In this document: positions 9,265 through 21,531 of the stretch, piece by piece
How the letters are laid out: each line of letters starts with the position of its first letter
Numbering within the stretch: position 1 is the first letter of the stretch
Source: Paramacrobiotus metropolitanus
Lineage: Eukaryota > Tardigrada > Eutardigrada > Parachela > Macrobiotidae
Direction of reading: 5' to 3'
Length of the DNA: 64,000 bases
NCBI RefSeq assembly: GCF_019649055.1
Contig: NW_026570299.1
Coordinates: 602,636 to 666,635, forward strand
The notes under the pieces: generated by a model
What the model saw: the letters and a program-made list of their open reading frames with translations, nothing else
Told to the model about the DNA's origin: nothing
Databases searched by the model: none
Program-made: the position numbers and the translations under genes

Positions 9265-10440
9265 CCGTAATTAATAACGGTTTTTCTACCTGTTAACCGT
9301 CCGTCCGTTCCACGTTCCACAGGGAAAATGATCCGAATGATCCAGATTCTTCTTCCAACTCCGCTCCCGCGTCGCCGCTGTTCCGTAGCGTGCCTCGCGC
9401 TATTAGTCTAGTACTGTGCCGGCTGTGCCGTAGCAACAGTAGTGCTCTACAACCAGTTTGGAGGAGTCTGATCTGTCTTTTCCCGTGCGCCCCTTTCGGC
9501 GCTTCGCCTCTTGTGGCCCACGGCTTAGGCTTCGCTGAAGCCTTGCCGAGTATCAGTGACACCAGTGTAGGTCTTCGCTGAAGACTCTACACCGAGGAAC
9601 ACTGACGACTGAACTCTTGAACTCTTTCACAGCTGAGGAAACAGCATAGGTCTTCGCTGAAGACACTGTACCGAAAACCAAAGCTGGTAATCCACGTCCG
9701 ATGAGACAATTTCACCGCTTGTGGTGTGCACGTTGCTGTCAAACAGACCTGCGCCTTGCTGGTCGCGGATAACGTCAAATAACAGGCTAACTTTGCCTGA
9801 CACAATTCAAATCAAATCAATCAATTCAGAGAACCGCTGTCGGCTCTGCTACCATCTAATGCTAGATCCAGAATGGATCCAGAGACAGAGACAGAAACGG
9901 GATCTATCCTGTGGGTGAGCGATACGACCTGGATCGCGAGCTATGCGGAAACACAAAACGTCGCACCGTAATCGCTGACTTTTTATAATATTGAAAGTCT
10001 GGAGACCAGAAATCAACAAGTGATCGGCACAGCTCGATCGTAAATCGTAGAACCAATTCAACAGTGTGTAACACTGTGCAGCACGTGCTAAGCCGCGCCC
10101 ACTAACACAACTCAAGCTAGCCAATCAGAGCGAGACACGTCACAGACCGTAATCCGAAGGCGTAGCGCCTAGCGCCACGGGCGTGAACGCTAGTGAGCCT
10201 CGTCTCACACACTGATATTGTCGCTCGTTACGACACTGACATTCTGTAGTACGGATTCTCAACAATTCTGACATACATGTCAACATTGTCCGCGCATACG
10301 AAGCAACCCATCCGAACCATTTTATGGCTCCGCGTTGTATCGTACACCGTGGTATGCTTGCAAGGTGAAACCTTATGCGTTGAAATAATGGTTTGTTTTT
10401 GACTTGTGTAAACAGTTTTTTAATGAATCGTCCTTGACAG
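9265..10440. other. Probable LTR/U3 or repeat sequence, no supported gene
   Basis: Short open frames on both strands lack protein-like composition. Three hairpin units lie at 9527-9664 (annotated separately), and several CCAAT and GC-rich segments are present. This could be the U3 of the retroelement, but with only one LTR in view the boundary cannot be set. Confidence 0.35.
9527..9664. repeat. Three hairpin units with a common GCT loop
   Basis: Perfect short inverted repeats with the same 3-nt loop: 9527-9543 (7-bp stem), 9571-9585 (6-bp) and 9650-9664 (6-bp). The core TTCGCTGAAG is invariant, while the outer pair changes on both arms (GGCTTC/GAAGCC against GTCTTC/GAAGAC), i.e. compensatory variation. 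Each is followed within about 10 nt by a CCGA-containing tail. Confidence 0.7.
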
Positions 10441-10441
10441 G

Positions 10442-11515
10442 TTACAAGCCCATCGGGGTTAACAGTTTCTTGGGTTCCTTAGATGTCATGCAATCCAGCC
10501 GCATATTTGTGTATTTAGGCCCTTTGTGATGGAAATGGATATTTTGGCATGATAAAATTTCCAGCATTCTGACATCAGCACAATGTTTTTCATTTACGCC
10601 TATGATCCACGTATCTACAGAGTACTGCACAATGGCAACACAGTGATTCAGCGTTATCGTTTGGAATATTGGTAATTTCTTTTCACTACAGCATTCTGAT
10701 TTGCTTGGTGCCTTCGCCAAAGATCTCAAATTACACTATTACGAAAGGCTGATTTTCCGGGCAGGGTGTAAAAACCTGGCACTGGCAAGTGCCTGTGGCG
10801 TTGCCACTGGCATGCAAGGGATAAAACCTGGTAAGTCATCCCTTTTGCACGCAATAAAATATGGCATATGCCAAAAAACTAGAATTATTAGACTCAAGAG
10901 GGCAATTTTTTCACATAATATCATAATAAGAGAAAATGACAATGCTGTACCCAGTGTGAATCAGATATCTTAATATCTTTTAATATCAGACTGAATATTT
11001 ACCACAACCGCTTTCTCTACTGAACAGGTTACGATCACAACTACCGGTACGAGTAGTGATTGTAACCTGTTCATGGTACTTCACGATCGTTTTTGCATCA
11101 ATCAGATGCACGCCGCTGATTACAGAATTTGAATGATGATGATAACAGTTAAAAGGTTGACCTTATTTTAACAGGTGCGTCTATTTAGTGCAGAATAACG
11201 GGTGGTTTTTGGCTTTTCAATGAATCACGTTACAGTCTTGCTTTGTGCTTCTTTTACCAAATCATACAGTGAGCGCATATCGTTGGGATGTTTGACTGCA
11301 TGTTTTGTGTGGATGTAATTTTTTATTGAGACCTTTGTACCATCGCGTATAGGTATCTGTACAGACGGCGCGGAATAATTCCGCACCGTCGGTACCTTCT
11401 GTAAAAAACGATTTTAAAATAAAAATTTTTACTAATTATTGCAGCGACTTTTCAGCGACATACTCCAGCAAACTTTGTCGGGGCGCCAACCGGTGTCCAT
11501 TAGGCGATAAGGATT
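10442..11515. other. Decayed repeat DNA, no supported gene
   Basis: A 95-codon minus frame at 10729-10442 begins at TTG and has no recognisable domain, so I do not call it. An imperfect inverted repeat around 11027-11067 and the dispersed repeat at 10750-10880 are the only structures seen. Confidence 0.3.
10750..10880 (+). repeat. Dispersed repeat, copy 1 (inverted relative to 12325-12465)
   Basis: The segment from GCAGGGTGTAAA to AAAATATGGCAT is about 85% identical to the reverse complement of 12325-12465. The pair flanks a retroelement remnant at 11.5-12.0 kb. They may be terminal parts of a decayed element. Confidence 0.6.
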
Positions 11516-11980
11516 TTGCATTACAGTATTAGGCGTACACGGCCCCTGCTAGAGGATTGCAACAATGCAAATCGAAACACGAAACACGATGGCTGCACAA
11601 CATTCGCCTGGCAGAGAGGAATGTGCTTGGCATGGGACGTCACTTGTGTGGACACGGTTGCGCCATCACACGTCAGGTCTACGGCAGCAAACGCAGGTGC
11701 AGCGGCATCGGAAGCGGAAGAGAAGTCCCGGCTTTATTTGTATCTAAGTGGCAGATACATCTTCGCACCGATAGCGTTCGAAACCATGGGCCCTTGGGGA
11801 CCGTCCGCTATCGCCATTATCAAAGCACTGGGTAAACGACTCGAGCAACACACAGGCGAAGCCCGTTCCCATGAATTTTTACGCCAACGATTGTCACTGG
11901 AAATACAGCGCGGCAACGCGGCATCGGTTATGCGAACGATGGAAGGAGCAGAACAGTTTAATGAAGTTTTGATGTTATAA
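11516..11980 (+). pseudogene. C-terminal remnant of a reverse-transcriptase-type retroelement protein
   Basis: The frame encodes a WDVTCVDTVAPSH segment, an Ala-rich AANAGAAASEAEEKS stretch, FETMGPWGPSA, and LRQRLSLEIQRGNAASV. This succession is familiar from the C-terminal region of polyproteins in many invertebrate retroelements, just after the RT. Only this ~150-codon tail survives, with no RT upstream, so it is a dead fragment. A second fragment of the same kind lies at 57.6-57.9 kb on the minus strand. The exact element class is uncertain. Confidence 0.6.
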
Positions 11981-12324
11981 GGAAATGTCGATGTTTTCAG
12001 TTATTATAAAATTACGTTGTACCACAGGTGAAATCAAGCACAGCACGGAAACAGTGTTTCGTGGAGCGGCGTGGTTTGCAGCTTAGTGTACGGTAATTCT
12101 CAAATTCATTCTTTTTGCAACACCGTTACGCTATCGATTGCTGATTGAGCCAAAATTCGTTAAGAAAATTAATAAGACCTTGTAATTCTTGTCATGTACG
12201 GGTTCAAGTACTAGCAGCTATTAATGTAACAGTTATTGTAAATGATGCCATCGCAATTCTATTTGCAACTAGTACAAGGTGACACCCGTCAACATTTTTC
12301 AATCTTATTACGTATTAAACGCTG

Positions 12325-12465
12325 TGGTACGTGTTTTCTGGCAAATGCCATATTTTATTGTGTGCCAAGAGGGAAAACATACCAGGTTTTATCCCTTGCC
12401 ATGCCAGTGGCAACGCCATAGGCACTTGCTAGTTCCATGTTTTACACCCTGCCGATTTTCCGTTG
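12325..12465 (-). repeat. Dispersed repeat, copy 2 (inverted relative to 10750-10880)
   Basis: Reverse complement matches 10750-10880 over about 130 bp with scattered changes. No target-site duplication could be defined. The rest of 11981-12919 shows no supported gene. Confidence 0.6.
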
Positions 12466-12919
12466 TTGAATAGGAATTTCTGAATTGTCTTCAACTCACT
12501 AAACGGTGAGCATGGTCACTAGAGAAATACGTAAAAGGAACATTAGTTACAGACTTACAGTACATCACAACGGCGTACATATGGGTTATTGCTGTGCGTT
12601 TAACTGGCAGTTTATCCTGTCCGAGAATTTAAGTCGACAGCAGCGATCCGATTAGAAATGGCTAAACGTACTTTGTACATATCTGATAAGAATCCAATAA
12701 TCGGAACAGCTGCTGCGTCCTGTTGCAGCGTGACACTTCCGATTATTAAGCAAGTAGATGTTCAACGAGCAAATACAGGCGGTTATTTGCTAACAGTTTC
12801 GCTACGCAGGAACAGGCCTTCTATTTCAGCACAGTTTATTTACACGATGCTCGTCCTTGCGTAAGAACATCCATTCTAAAACGGTCCGAATATTCGGTAC
12901 ACATGCTTCTTTTCCCGCA

Positions 12920-15301
12920 ATGAGTTCGACAGTATTCAGGATACACCCTATACCAACAATTCTAGCGTTGATGTGCATCTGGCCGATATTTCCCGCCAAG
13001 CACATTAACCCAGGCTGCGCTTACCGCGAAATGAACGTTTTTAAGTGCGACGCCGATGCTTTCCATATGATTGAAGCGCGTAACATTTCGCGCATTCCCG
13101 CAACAGTGGAGCGAATCCATTTTGCTTGCTCCGTTGCCAGTTCTCGCTCGTACTGCTACGGAATGTCACAAAATCCTACTGCTCTTCCACGCCGGCACTG
13201 GCTGTATAGCGTTGTCATGGAAGGATTCAAGGCCACTGATGGCGGCCGGATCCCGATAAATAGTTTTTTAAGTACCAATGCGCACCATATTGGCTTTGTG
13301 GCGATTTCCCACAGTCAGATCGGCTACCTAGATCGTGATTTGTTCGCTGGGTTTGCGTCTCTTCATACTTTAGTTCTGAACTATAACGACATTCATAGTA
13401 TCGACATAAACGCTTTCCAGAGTTTGACAGGCAACTCCGCCCGCAAGCCGGTGTTGGAGCATTTAAATCTGTTACACAACCGTCTCGAGGAACTCGACTG
13501 GAGCACCCTATATCCGTTGAGGGAGTCTGTGGTACGCCTATATTTTTTGGCGAATTTAAACTCAAACACATTTCGTTTTTGTAAAACATTAGGAAATTCT
13601 GTATCTTGCGGACCAGAAACCGGGACTGCGCTCCATTTACCGTAGCGGTTCCGCATTCGCAACTGTTATTCGAGATCTCAGTTTAAACAATAACCGACTA
13701 CCATCTATTCCTGACTTTATACTGAACAGCATTGGTCTGCGGAACTCCAATTATCGCTCATTCAATTTCCGTAAAAACGTCTTCTGTACTAACACATCCA
13801 AACTTAGCTACGATTGCGGTTGCTGTGATGTGCAGAATTTGGTGCAGTGGGCGAAAATCCATGCATCGTCGAGCGACATTTCGCCGGCATTAATCCGGTT
13901 GGATACAATGTGTGGATCAACACTGAGGCGGTTCACCAATGATGCAAGCGAAATTGCATCGCGTTACGCATATCCCATTGCGATGATCGAAAACACCTTT
14001 GAACACTGTAAGATATTTGTTGAACGGTTTGAACAGTTTACAATGGAATATGGCATACACATGTTGTTTACAACCGTCGTAATTTGCCTGAATTGCGACG
14101 GTTATAACATTCGGAACAAATGCGGGTGTGCTCGTAAAAAAATATCATTGAAAACCTTTTCATGCACAGTCATGAGTTGCTGCTGTTAGTACAGCCTGTA
14201 AAACCTGGTTTCTGCCACTTCATGCATTCTTCCAGTGTCGACAAAGCAGCTGTTTGTGCTTTCCAGTGCTCTATAAGAAAAGCAATTTCTACAAATACTT
14301 CTATGGACGTTTACCGAATTTCTTTTAACCTGTTTATTTTAGGTCCTTCCACAGTCTCAGCGCAACCAAGTCATGAGCCAACTACGGTTGCAGTGCAGAC
14401 AACTACGACTTCAGCGCAGCCAATCACAACGGCTTCTGTACTCGTAGCCACAACTCCAAAGAAAATCCACGCTGCCGCGTCTTCCGAGGTGTTATGTCCT
14501 GACTACAAACCAATCCAGATAAACTGTTCGGCAGGGCAGCTATTTATTTCTCAACCAGATCTCACTCAGGCTCAGGGCACTGAAACCGTTTTTCTTAGCG
14601 ATGGAACTTTCGGTTGTGTTAGCAAACTTTATGACTTGCACAGCATGATTTTGGAGCTGCTCGAAATATCTCCGGAGACAGATGCGCAGACGAGTGGACA
14701 AGGTGTAATACTTGCGGGATGTCGGAACCGCCTGACTAGCATCAACATACGTGATCCTGAAAGATCTGGTGCCAATATGCTAATCTACTACACTGATTTG
14801 CATCCGGAATGCTTCGGAAAATTTACACAGTTTCTTCGCTGTGTAAGTGACAATTTCCTGAGTGAGGGGGAAGGAAATGTACAAGCGCCTCGATTAGAAT
14901 TCGGTTTCTCCTTGTTGACCTTCAAGTCTTGTACTTCAAGGAAGATTCCCAGTGATGATCTAACGGCAAACTGCACAGACGGCAACTTCGCATTCTCCAA
15001 AACCAATGACTCCGCTTTGGCAAGCTTTGGTGTTCGTATTCGCAGTGACGAACACCTTGATTGCAGGACAAAACTGGCCTTGATACATGAATTTATTTTA
15101 AACGAACCAGTCGCTACTGTTGAAGTGCCCGATATGCCGTCACCCTCGTCAGTCGTTGCCGTCTGTCAGAAAAGTCAAGTGTTTGTATCCGACGGTCAAC
15201 CAAGGCGATCGCGAAAATTAAATTTGGAGTACTATGCAGCACCCAGCAAGTTTTGCCGGCAACTTTTCTCGCGGTTTCTGTCACATCTTTTTATGGTCTG
15301 A
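12920..15301 (+). CDS. Secreted leucine-rich-repeat protein with Thr-rich linker (three exons, 661 aa)
   Basis: Exons 12920-13531, 13593-14007 and 14343-15301 join in frame. Introns are GT-AG; the first is 61 bp. The ATG at 12920 is followed by a hydrophobic signal-like segment (IPTILALMCIWPIF). Residues ~110-245 contain LRR units of the LxxLxLxxNxL type (LHTLVLNYNDI, LEHLNLLHNRL, IRDLSLNNNRL), then a Cys cluster (YDCGCCDVQNLVQW) resembling an LRR C-terminal cap. Exon 3 opens with a Ser/Thr/Pro/Ala-rich mucin-like linker (~40 aa), then about 280 residues with regularly spaced Cys that I do not recognise. No transmembrane segment at the C-terminus, so probably secreted. Exon borders are my splice-site inference; the second donor (14008) is the least certain. 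Function unknown, likely extracellular binding. Confidence 0.7.
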
Positions 15302-15987
15302 ATTTTATATAGCCTTTATGTCAGTTGGGTTGTACTCGTAATAAAAGTGATGTCCGTTCTTGGGGCTATGCGAGAGACCAGAAACATTAAAGTTAAACCG
15401 GTTCTGAAATCAGTTGGTTGGTTATAGTTTTGCTGTGCTGGACGCGATTCATCTATTGTGTTGCAGGGCTTCGTACCAAATCTGTGTTGTACGTAGATGT
15501 TCAGTTTGCAGTATACATTGCCACACAAATCACAAGTTTACAGTGAATACACCGTACTCGACATGTTTACGCCGTACTCGGCAGTTTTGAGGTAAAGAAC
15601 CAGAACATCTGTTTTTGCTTCATTCTGCTTTTGCTAATTTTCTTGTGTAGCACATAATCCATGCAACCTGCTGCGTTTTGCATACAACCTTACTCATGTA
15701 ACACTGGTTCTGAACCTAACCGAACACTCAGGCCATGGTTGTCAGTGACTGTTACACGTGCTGAATTCGCTGCAGAGAGCATAACAAATTTTTGGCTTGA
15801 GACGTCTAGAAGTTTTACTAACCTGTGATTTTCGAATCATGTTATGTATATTGACGTCTTTACAACATGTTCTTAAAGATCTAACAAATTTACCAAAGAT
15901 AACGTACGAAACAGGCTTCAGCATTGCAAAAGAAAGAGATGTTGTACTTTTGCAGACATTTTCTTCACACATTTAAACCGTATTTGA
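15302..15987. other. Intergenic, nothing supported
   Basis: A/T-rich spacer between convergent genes. Short frames only; no repeat or RNA signal seen. Confidence 0.4.
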
Positions 15988-17028
15988 TTAACCAGTTAAT
16001 CGACGCCCAGCCGCATCGTTTACAATGGACGAAAACAGCTGCAACAAGCTCGTATTGGCATTGTTAAGAGCGCTGGCCGTTACGGAGCAGTCGGTAAAGA
16101 ACGCATGATAAGCCGGCTTGATGCGCCAATTGACTCGGCCGACGGCTTTTGACATGTCCTCCCTCCCGTACCAATTGGGATTCGTTGATATCATATCGTC
16201 CATGTAAACCGTGGCATTGTGCTTCGTCTTGTAGAGCTGCATGGGCACAAAGCCGGAATTATGTACCCACGCGTATGATCGATAATCTTTGATGTACTCC
16301 ATCAAGAAATCGCGTACATAAGCAGCGCCCTTCCGACACGCCAGAAATCCGATATTCATAAAATCCAGGTTCTCCTGGCTAGCAATGCATTCATATGTCT
16401 GCAGATGGCTTAACAAGTTGGTGATGTTAGGCATCATGTATACATCAAAATCCAGCGCGATACCGCCGTGTTTGACGAGAGCGTACAGCTTCCCGATATC
16501 CGCCTCGTGGCGGATGGCCCGCTCTTCCCGACTGAGGCCGAACCGGCCGATGACATAGCGCCGCCGGGCGGCCACCACCTGTACCGTACTCCAGTTAGAG
16601 ATGAGGGTGTTGCACGGGTCGAACGGCCAGAAATCGGGGTAGTTGGTGTGGAGGTAGATATGTTGCGGTTGGATGTACATCATCACCGACAGTAAACTGA
16701 GACAGTGGATCCAGCATAAGCTGTCGTTGACGCCAGGCGGGTTGGCGTAGAAGCGCACGAAATGGACGGGGTAGTCGTTGGGTGTGGCGTCGACGATCGT
16801 GTCGTCGGTGATGTCCGGGATAAAGGGTCCGTCGTCGGAAAGCGGCCGGGCGTCAGCATCAGGTAGGAAGTCGAAGTCGCTGACGTGCCAGGTGGGGTAA
16901 AACTCGGGCGCACCGCTGTTGAGGGATGCGATGAACAGTGCCGCAACGATGCCGCAGCCGATGGCGATGTACAAGGTCTTTGCCGATGCGTTACAAGGGA
17001 GATTCATAGCATACAATTTCTCCAGCAT
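15988..17028 (-). CDS. DXD-motif glycosyltransferase, type II membrane protein (346 aa, intronless)
   Basis: Likely a Golgi-resident sugar transferase of the Gly_transf_sug (GT32/alpha-1,4-GlcNAc-transferase-like) kind. ATG at 17028; a further in-frame CTG/GTG extension lacks support. Cytosolic tail ~17 aa, single TM at about residues 18-37, stem to ~85, then the catalytic domain: VHFVRFYANPPG, CWIHCLSLLSVM, HIYLHTNYPDFWPF, and the metal-binding block HEADIGKLYALVKHGGIALDFD with the DXD at about 193-195. The C-terminal half has MNIGFLACRKG and several N-glycosylation sites. It is about 40-45% similar by eye to the neighbour at 18904-20338, so the pair is an old tandem duplication. Acceptor and donor sugars cannot be told from sequence. 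Confidence 0.8.
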   Translation of the reverse strand: MLEKLYAMNLPCNASAKTLYIAIGCGIVAALFIASLNSGAPEFYPTWHVSDFDFLPDADARPLSDDGPFIPDITDDTIVDATPNDYPVHFVRFYANPPGVNDSLCWIHCLSLLSVMMYIQPQHIYLHTNYPDFWPFDPCNTLISNWSTVQVVAARRRYVIGRFGLSREERAIRHEADIGKLYALVKHGGIALDFDVYMMPNITNLLSHLQTYECIASQENLDFMNIGFLACRKGAAYVRDFLMEYIKDYRSYAWVHNSGFVPMQLYKTKHNATVYMDDMISTNPNWYGREDMSKAVGRVNWRIKPAYHAFFTDCSVTASALNNANTSLLQLFSSIVNDAAGRRLTG

Positions 17029-18903
17029 CGCTGGCACAATAAACTTATTTTTAGTCAGTTGGGATTGTTTTTAATGCGCTCAATCAAAAAACAACTGCTT
17101 ATGGAAACTTTTAAGATGGAAAGATTCGATAAGGTATGTAATCAGTTCGGGATTTGGCAAATCCCCGGCAGAAGCGGGAATAACGGCGCATAGTAGACGT
17201 TATTATTGTAGATACGTGGAGCTATTACTCTTTGTGTCATACGCTACCGCACGTGTTAGCAACAGTTCTCTAAGTCAAAAATGAAGAATAGCAATTTTGA
17301 TTTCGTCAGCTGGTGCTGACTGCATAATGTATTTGTCATTATACCAGAAGTCTGCTGCAAGGAATTTTCTTAACTGCAGCTAAATTATATTTGGTTCCCC
17401 TAAATAGCTATTTGTACAGATATGAACGCTGCGATAGTACCTGAAGAAGAAATAATAATATACAAACGTTAAAATAAAAACCAAATGTATATTCTTTCGC
17501 GTGCTAAATGGTATTATGGTCGGTACATAATTTAAAGATCGCTGGCGTCAGCTACGTCGTGCCACCGTTACCCGTTTCAATAACGGTTTCGAGTTGATGT
17601 ACAAATTTGAAGCACGCCGGTAGTGATTTATACAAATTTGTGCAATCTTGACGAATATGCAGCAGCTGAGTCTGTTTAACCGCTTGGCACTCTCAGACAC
17701 ATTATCGATATTATTAATGATATTATTGTGTACTGTACTACAGAATATTATAACCATGTATTAAATTGCATATTATGTCATAAAATTTCTGAAGTTTACT
17801 TAATTAAAGCTAGTTTAGTTTTTCTGATTAATTTCATGGTTTCTTATTTACTTCGCATTAAATACAAGATTCTTGATTTTGCGCAAAAGATTTTTTTTCG
17901 CGGAGACTGTTCAGAAAACAAACGTGCTGCTGGGTAGACTTACAGAGTAGGTGATAGAAAATATAGCCATTTTAGGTTTTTTGATAAATTATGCATTAAT
18001 AGAGTTCAAGTATCGCCCTTTTTTATGCGGTAATTATATGTTTAGGAAACAAATTTTTGGATAGTCGCTTTTGTTTCCGACAGAACCTTCGCGTTTAATT
18101 ATGGATAAACTGTCTGAAAAACAAGAAACAGAAAACAAGGAAGCATCTTCCAGCTACAGTTATGGAGATAAGACACAGAAAGAGTCAAAAATTTAATGAC
18201 GACAAATCGAGGGATAAAACTAGCAAACCGAAAAAAGCAGAATCGCATCGTAAACCACTGCGGTCCTCAGGAAAGGTTGTGCTTTTGCTAAAATTGTTCC
18301 TTATAGTAGATGCCTAGATGCCTTATAACACCGGTGCGTAGTTGTCACAGTTGTGAATTATACATACATTTGGTGTGTCATTAAGTGCGTTTCAAGAGGG
18401 CTGTTGAGTGCGTCCAGTGCAATATAAAATTTAATGATTATGAGTATTGTACCATACTCGCGCTTTTGCAGAAGGGGTGCATATGGCGGGAAATGCGCAA
18501 ATTGCATTTAAAAATTTCCAAATGTGGGCGTGCCATTGGTCGATCGGGTAAACATGAATTTTAAACACAAAAAAATACGAACTGACCGACGGCTATGTTA
18601 ATCTAAATAAAATAAGCACCAAAACAGTACAAAGTAACAAAGCGTGCTTTAAAACACAGCAACAGACAATGTTATTGACATTAATCTGCAAACTATAATC
18701 AACAGCTAAAACGAGGGTGGTTTCTACAGAAAGGCGAATTCAACCCCAAAAGCAGAGTCAGTGGTTTTTTTATCGCAGAAAAAACCCCATGTAACATGAT
18801 GACACATTCTGTGGCACCCAGGCCAAAAGGTCATGAGGTCTGACACCTGGCGCTTGTTTCGCAAGTTAGCGCAGCGATTCCAGTTCATGGTAGCCGACCT
18901 TTT
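17029..18903. other. Intergenic, low-complexity A/T-rich
   Basis: Contains a possible short Lys/Ser-rich frame starting at an ATG at 18101 (31 codons). The reading seems to continue in another frame to about 18318, but with no support beyond composition. No other structure seen. Confidence 0.35.
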
Positions 18904-20338
18904 CTAGCTTTCCGAACTTTTGACTGCTGTCGGCGTTGCTGACGGGGCGGTGGCGGTTGTCGTTGACAGAAAATACTTCCTGTTTTGCTCTTCCTTTAAA
19001 ATAAAATGAACCATTTCCCAGTACGAGGAATTGACGGCCAGACTGCGGCTGTTCTCCTCATTCTTCTCACACCAGTCGTTGAAGGAATGCCATGCCGGTA
19101 TGTCCTTGTAATGAACGGGTCCGTTGTATTCCATTAAATGGTTACTCATCACGTAGTCCACGTAAAAGTTCTTCTGGTATTCCGTGTTGTTTTTGTAAAT
19201 TACAAACGGGATGTAGCCGCTGTTGTACAGCCATGATGAAGGCGTGTAGCTAGTGGAGTATACTTGGAGGATATCTTTGATATAGGATTGTCCAGGATGG
19301 CACGCGATGAAGCCGGCATTCATCTTGTCTTCTTCTCTAGTCAATAAACATTGGTATTTGCCTTCTTGCCATTCTTTTATTAATCCTGAAAGAAATAGTT
19401 ATTTTTGGTGTTTGAATTTAAAAAAAGTCCACAAGTTACTATTAAGTAGAAGTGTTAAGTGTTAACTATACAACATAAGTATTAAGTAATAAGTTAAAAT
19501 AAGTACAAGCTACTTTTAAGTTACTATAATACGTGATTAAATAGTTTTCTCCAAAAACACCTCCGGTTTCGATAAAGAAAGCCTACGAAGTAAACTGTCT
19601 TAGTTATTCTAAATATTAGCCATTTAAAAAAGTTCATTACACAGCATTTTGCATTGGATTTGAATATATAGAGTTTGTCGCCATTAAAAGTTTATATGTA
19701 CCTATAATTTTTGGAAGAAAGAAAACGTCCTGGTCCATAACGATCCCACCGTACTGGTACGCTGTACTGTACTTGATAATATCCGCTTCGTGGGCAATGG
19801 AGGAAACGATAGCCGCGCCGAGGTAGAACCGCCTCCGCACCTGCACCAGCTGTATCATGGAATAATTGCTGAACATCGTACAGCGGCCAAATGGCCAGTA
19901 GTCGGCATGGTTGGTGTGTATGTAAATCTTAGTAGGACGAATATACAGCAGCGCGGATAAGATGCTAACACACTCCGTCCAGCAGAAGCTGCCGCGATCC
20001 CCGCTGGGTGGATCTGTATAGAAGCGCACGAGATGCACGGGCAAATGGCCATTTCCTTCCGGAATAACAATATTGCTCACAATGTCCGGGATGGGATTGT
20101 CGTACAGGTAGTGGTCACGGGGAAGGGAAACGGTCGAAGGTGGTCCAGAATCCGGCGGTTTGGGCGATGCAGTGTGCGGTACAGGATTGTGAATGATTTG
20201 ATAGCTCCGGAGATTTTTAGGGGGCGCTGCTGTAAATTCTGCAGGCTCCGAGCGCCAAAAGTCTAGAGTGAGTTTGAGTAAAGCAGCGAAAAGCAACAGG
20301 ACGAGGACCGCTTGGACAACACAAGCTGCACTTTTCAT
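18904..20338 (-). CDS. DXD-motif glycosyltransferase, type II membrane protein (two exons, 372 aa)
   Basis: Paralogue of the gene at 15988-17028. Exon 1 is 20338-19702 and exon 2 19385-18904; the joined length is a whole number of codons and the splice sites are G|GTACAT and TTTCAG|G. TM at about residues 5-25. Catalytic blocks match its neighbour: VHLVRFYTDPP, CWTECVSILSALLYI, KIYIHTNHADYWPF, and HEADIIKYSTAYQYGGIVMDQD with DXD at about 202-204. The intron falls a few residues after the DXD. The other copy lacks it there, so one was gained or lost since duplication. The tail ends in a Thr/Ala/Pro-rich stretch. ATG at 20338 preferred over an upstream in-frame TTG. Confidence 0.8.
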
Positions 20339-21531
20339 CGTGCACGCCGTTCGGCCACTAAGCAATGGCTATTTCTCGTCGTGTTGTATCCATTCCATTC
20401 GCAGGTTTAACGTGAACATGAATACAGCAACTAGAATAAAAGTGGAAGAGTGGCTAATAAGCGTGACTTTAGATTCACTAACTCAGCACATAATACATAA
20501 TGTATGTACATACGGCTTATGTATCTGTATAATATTGTAATGTATGTATCGATTCGGCAACATGTAGTGCTGATTTGGCGTTGCACGGTTTAAAAATGCC
20601 GGAATTATTGCTACATTTCAAGTGGTCCAAACGTAACTGTGAACTGCAACTGCATTACGCTCGTTTATGAAATGTTTTCCTTGATTTCTAACACTTAATC
20701 TAAGCTTTCAGTAAAAATTTTGTTATAACTGTCAAAAAGCAGATAAGCTGTAGACATAAAATTAAGTAAATACTAAATAAATCGCAGCAGTAAATAAGCC
20801 ATGACTATCAAATTTGCGGCTGGTTAGTAGCCGTAGTTGCAATCCTTACACAGCATCGCACGCACAGTAGCTGCTCGCCTCAGTTGTCTGTAATCTAGTT
20901 TGCGCGGCTGTAACAAACTGTTATTATATAGATCTTTCGAACCGATTATCTTTCGAATCTTTCGTTATTATCTTTCGAACCGATTCGTATCAGAGGTTCT
21001 ACGATGATCAACGAGCTGGATCAAGCGATCAAGAAAAAATTTGGCATAAAGTTAATAGATGTCTCGCAATGCATTTCCCGAAAAAGCACAATTAATGCGG
21101 CATCTACTTGGTTCAGTACTCTGTTATCTCCTGAGGTACAATCGAGTTAAATAAGAGCCATGGGATGAACAACACATATTTGATTAATTGCGGTTTGCAA
21201 CTTATTGCATCTTTCCGATGTAGTCGTTTCGCAAAATGCGCAAGTTTCTTCGTAATAACACAGAATCTTATATCATGCGAATGGCACAACATACACAAAA
21301 ATAATCCAGCAATTTTTGATTTATTCGGTAAAGATCGACTGTAGAAATCCCGTGAATCGATGTACAAATTTCGTGGATGGGCGGAGAAACAGAAATGCAG
21401 TCAGGGCATCGCCGATGCACACTGCCACAACTGATAATCAAATGAACTCGAATCAGGTACGTCTAAAGCGCCTGACAACACTTGGTTGATTGATTTGTTT
21501 GTTAAAATTTTGACAACAAAACTATTTTCAG
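20339..21531. other. Intergenic upstream region, nothing supported
   Basis: A short tandem echo of CTTTCGAACCGATT and related sequence near 20935-20990 is the only pattern seen. Confidence 0.35.

Noticed and set aside
10442-10729. 95-codon minus-strand frame
   Set aside because: Starts at TTG, no recognisable domain, lies in repeat-rich DNA.
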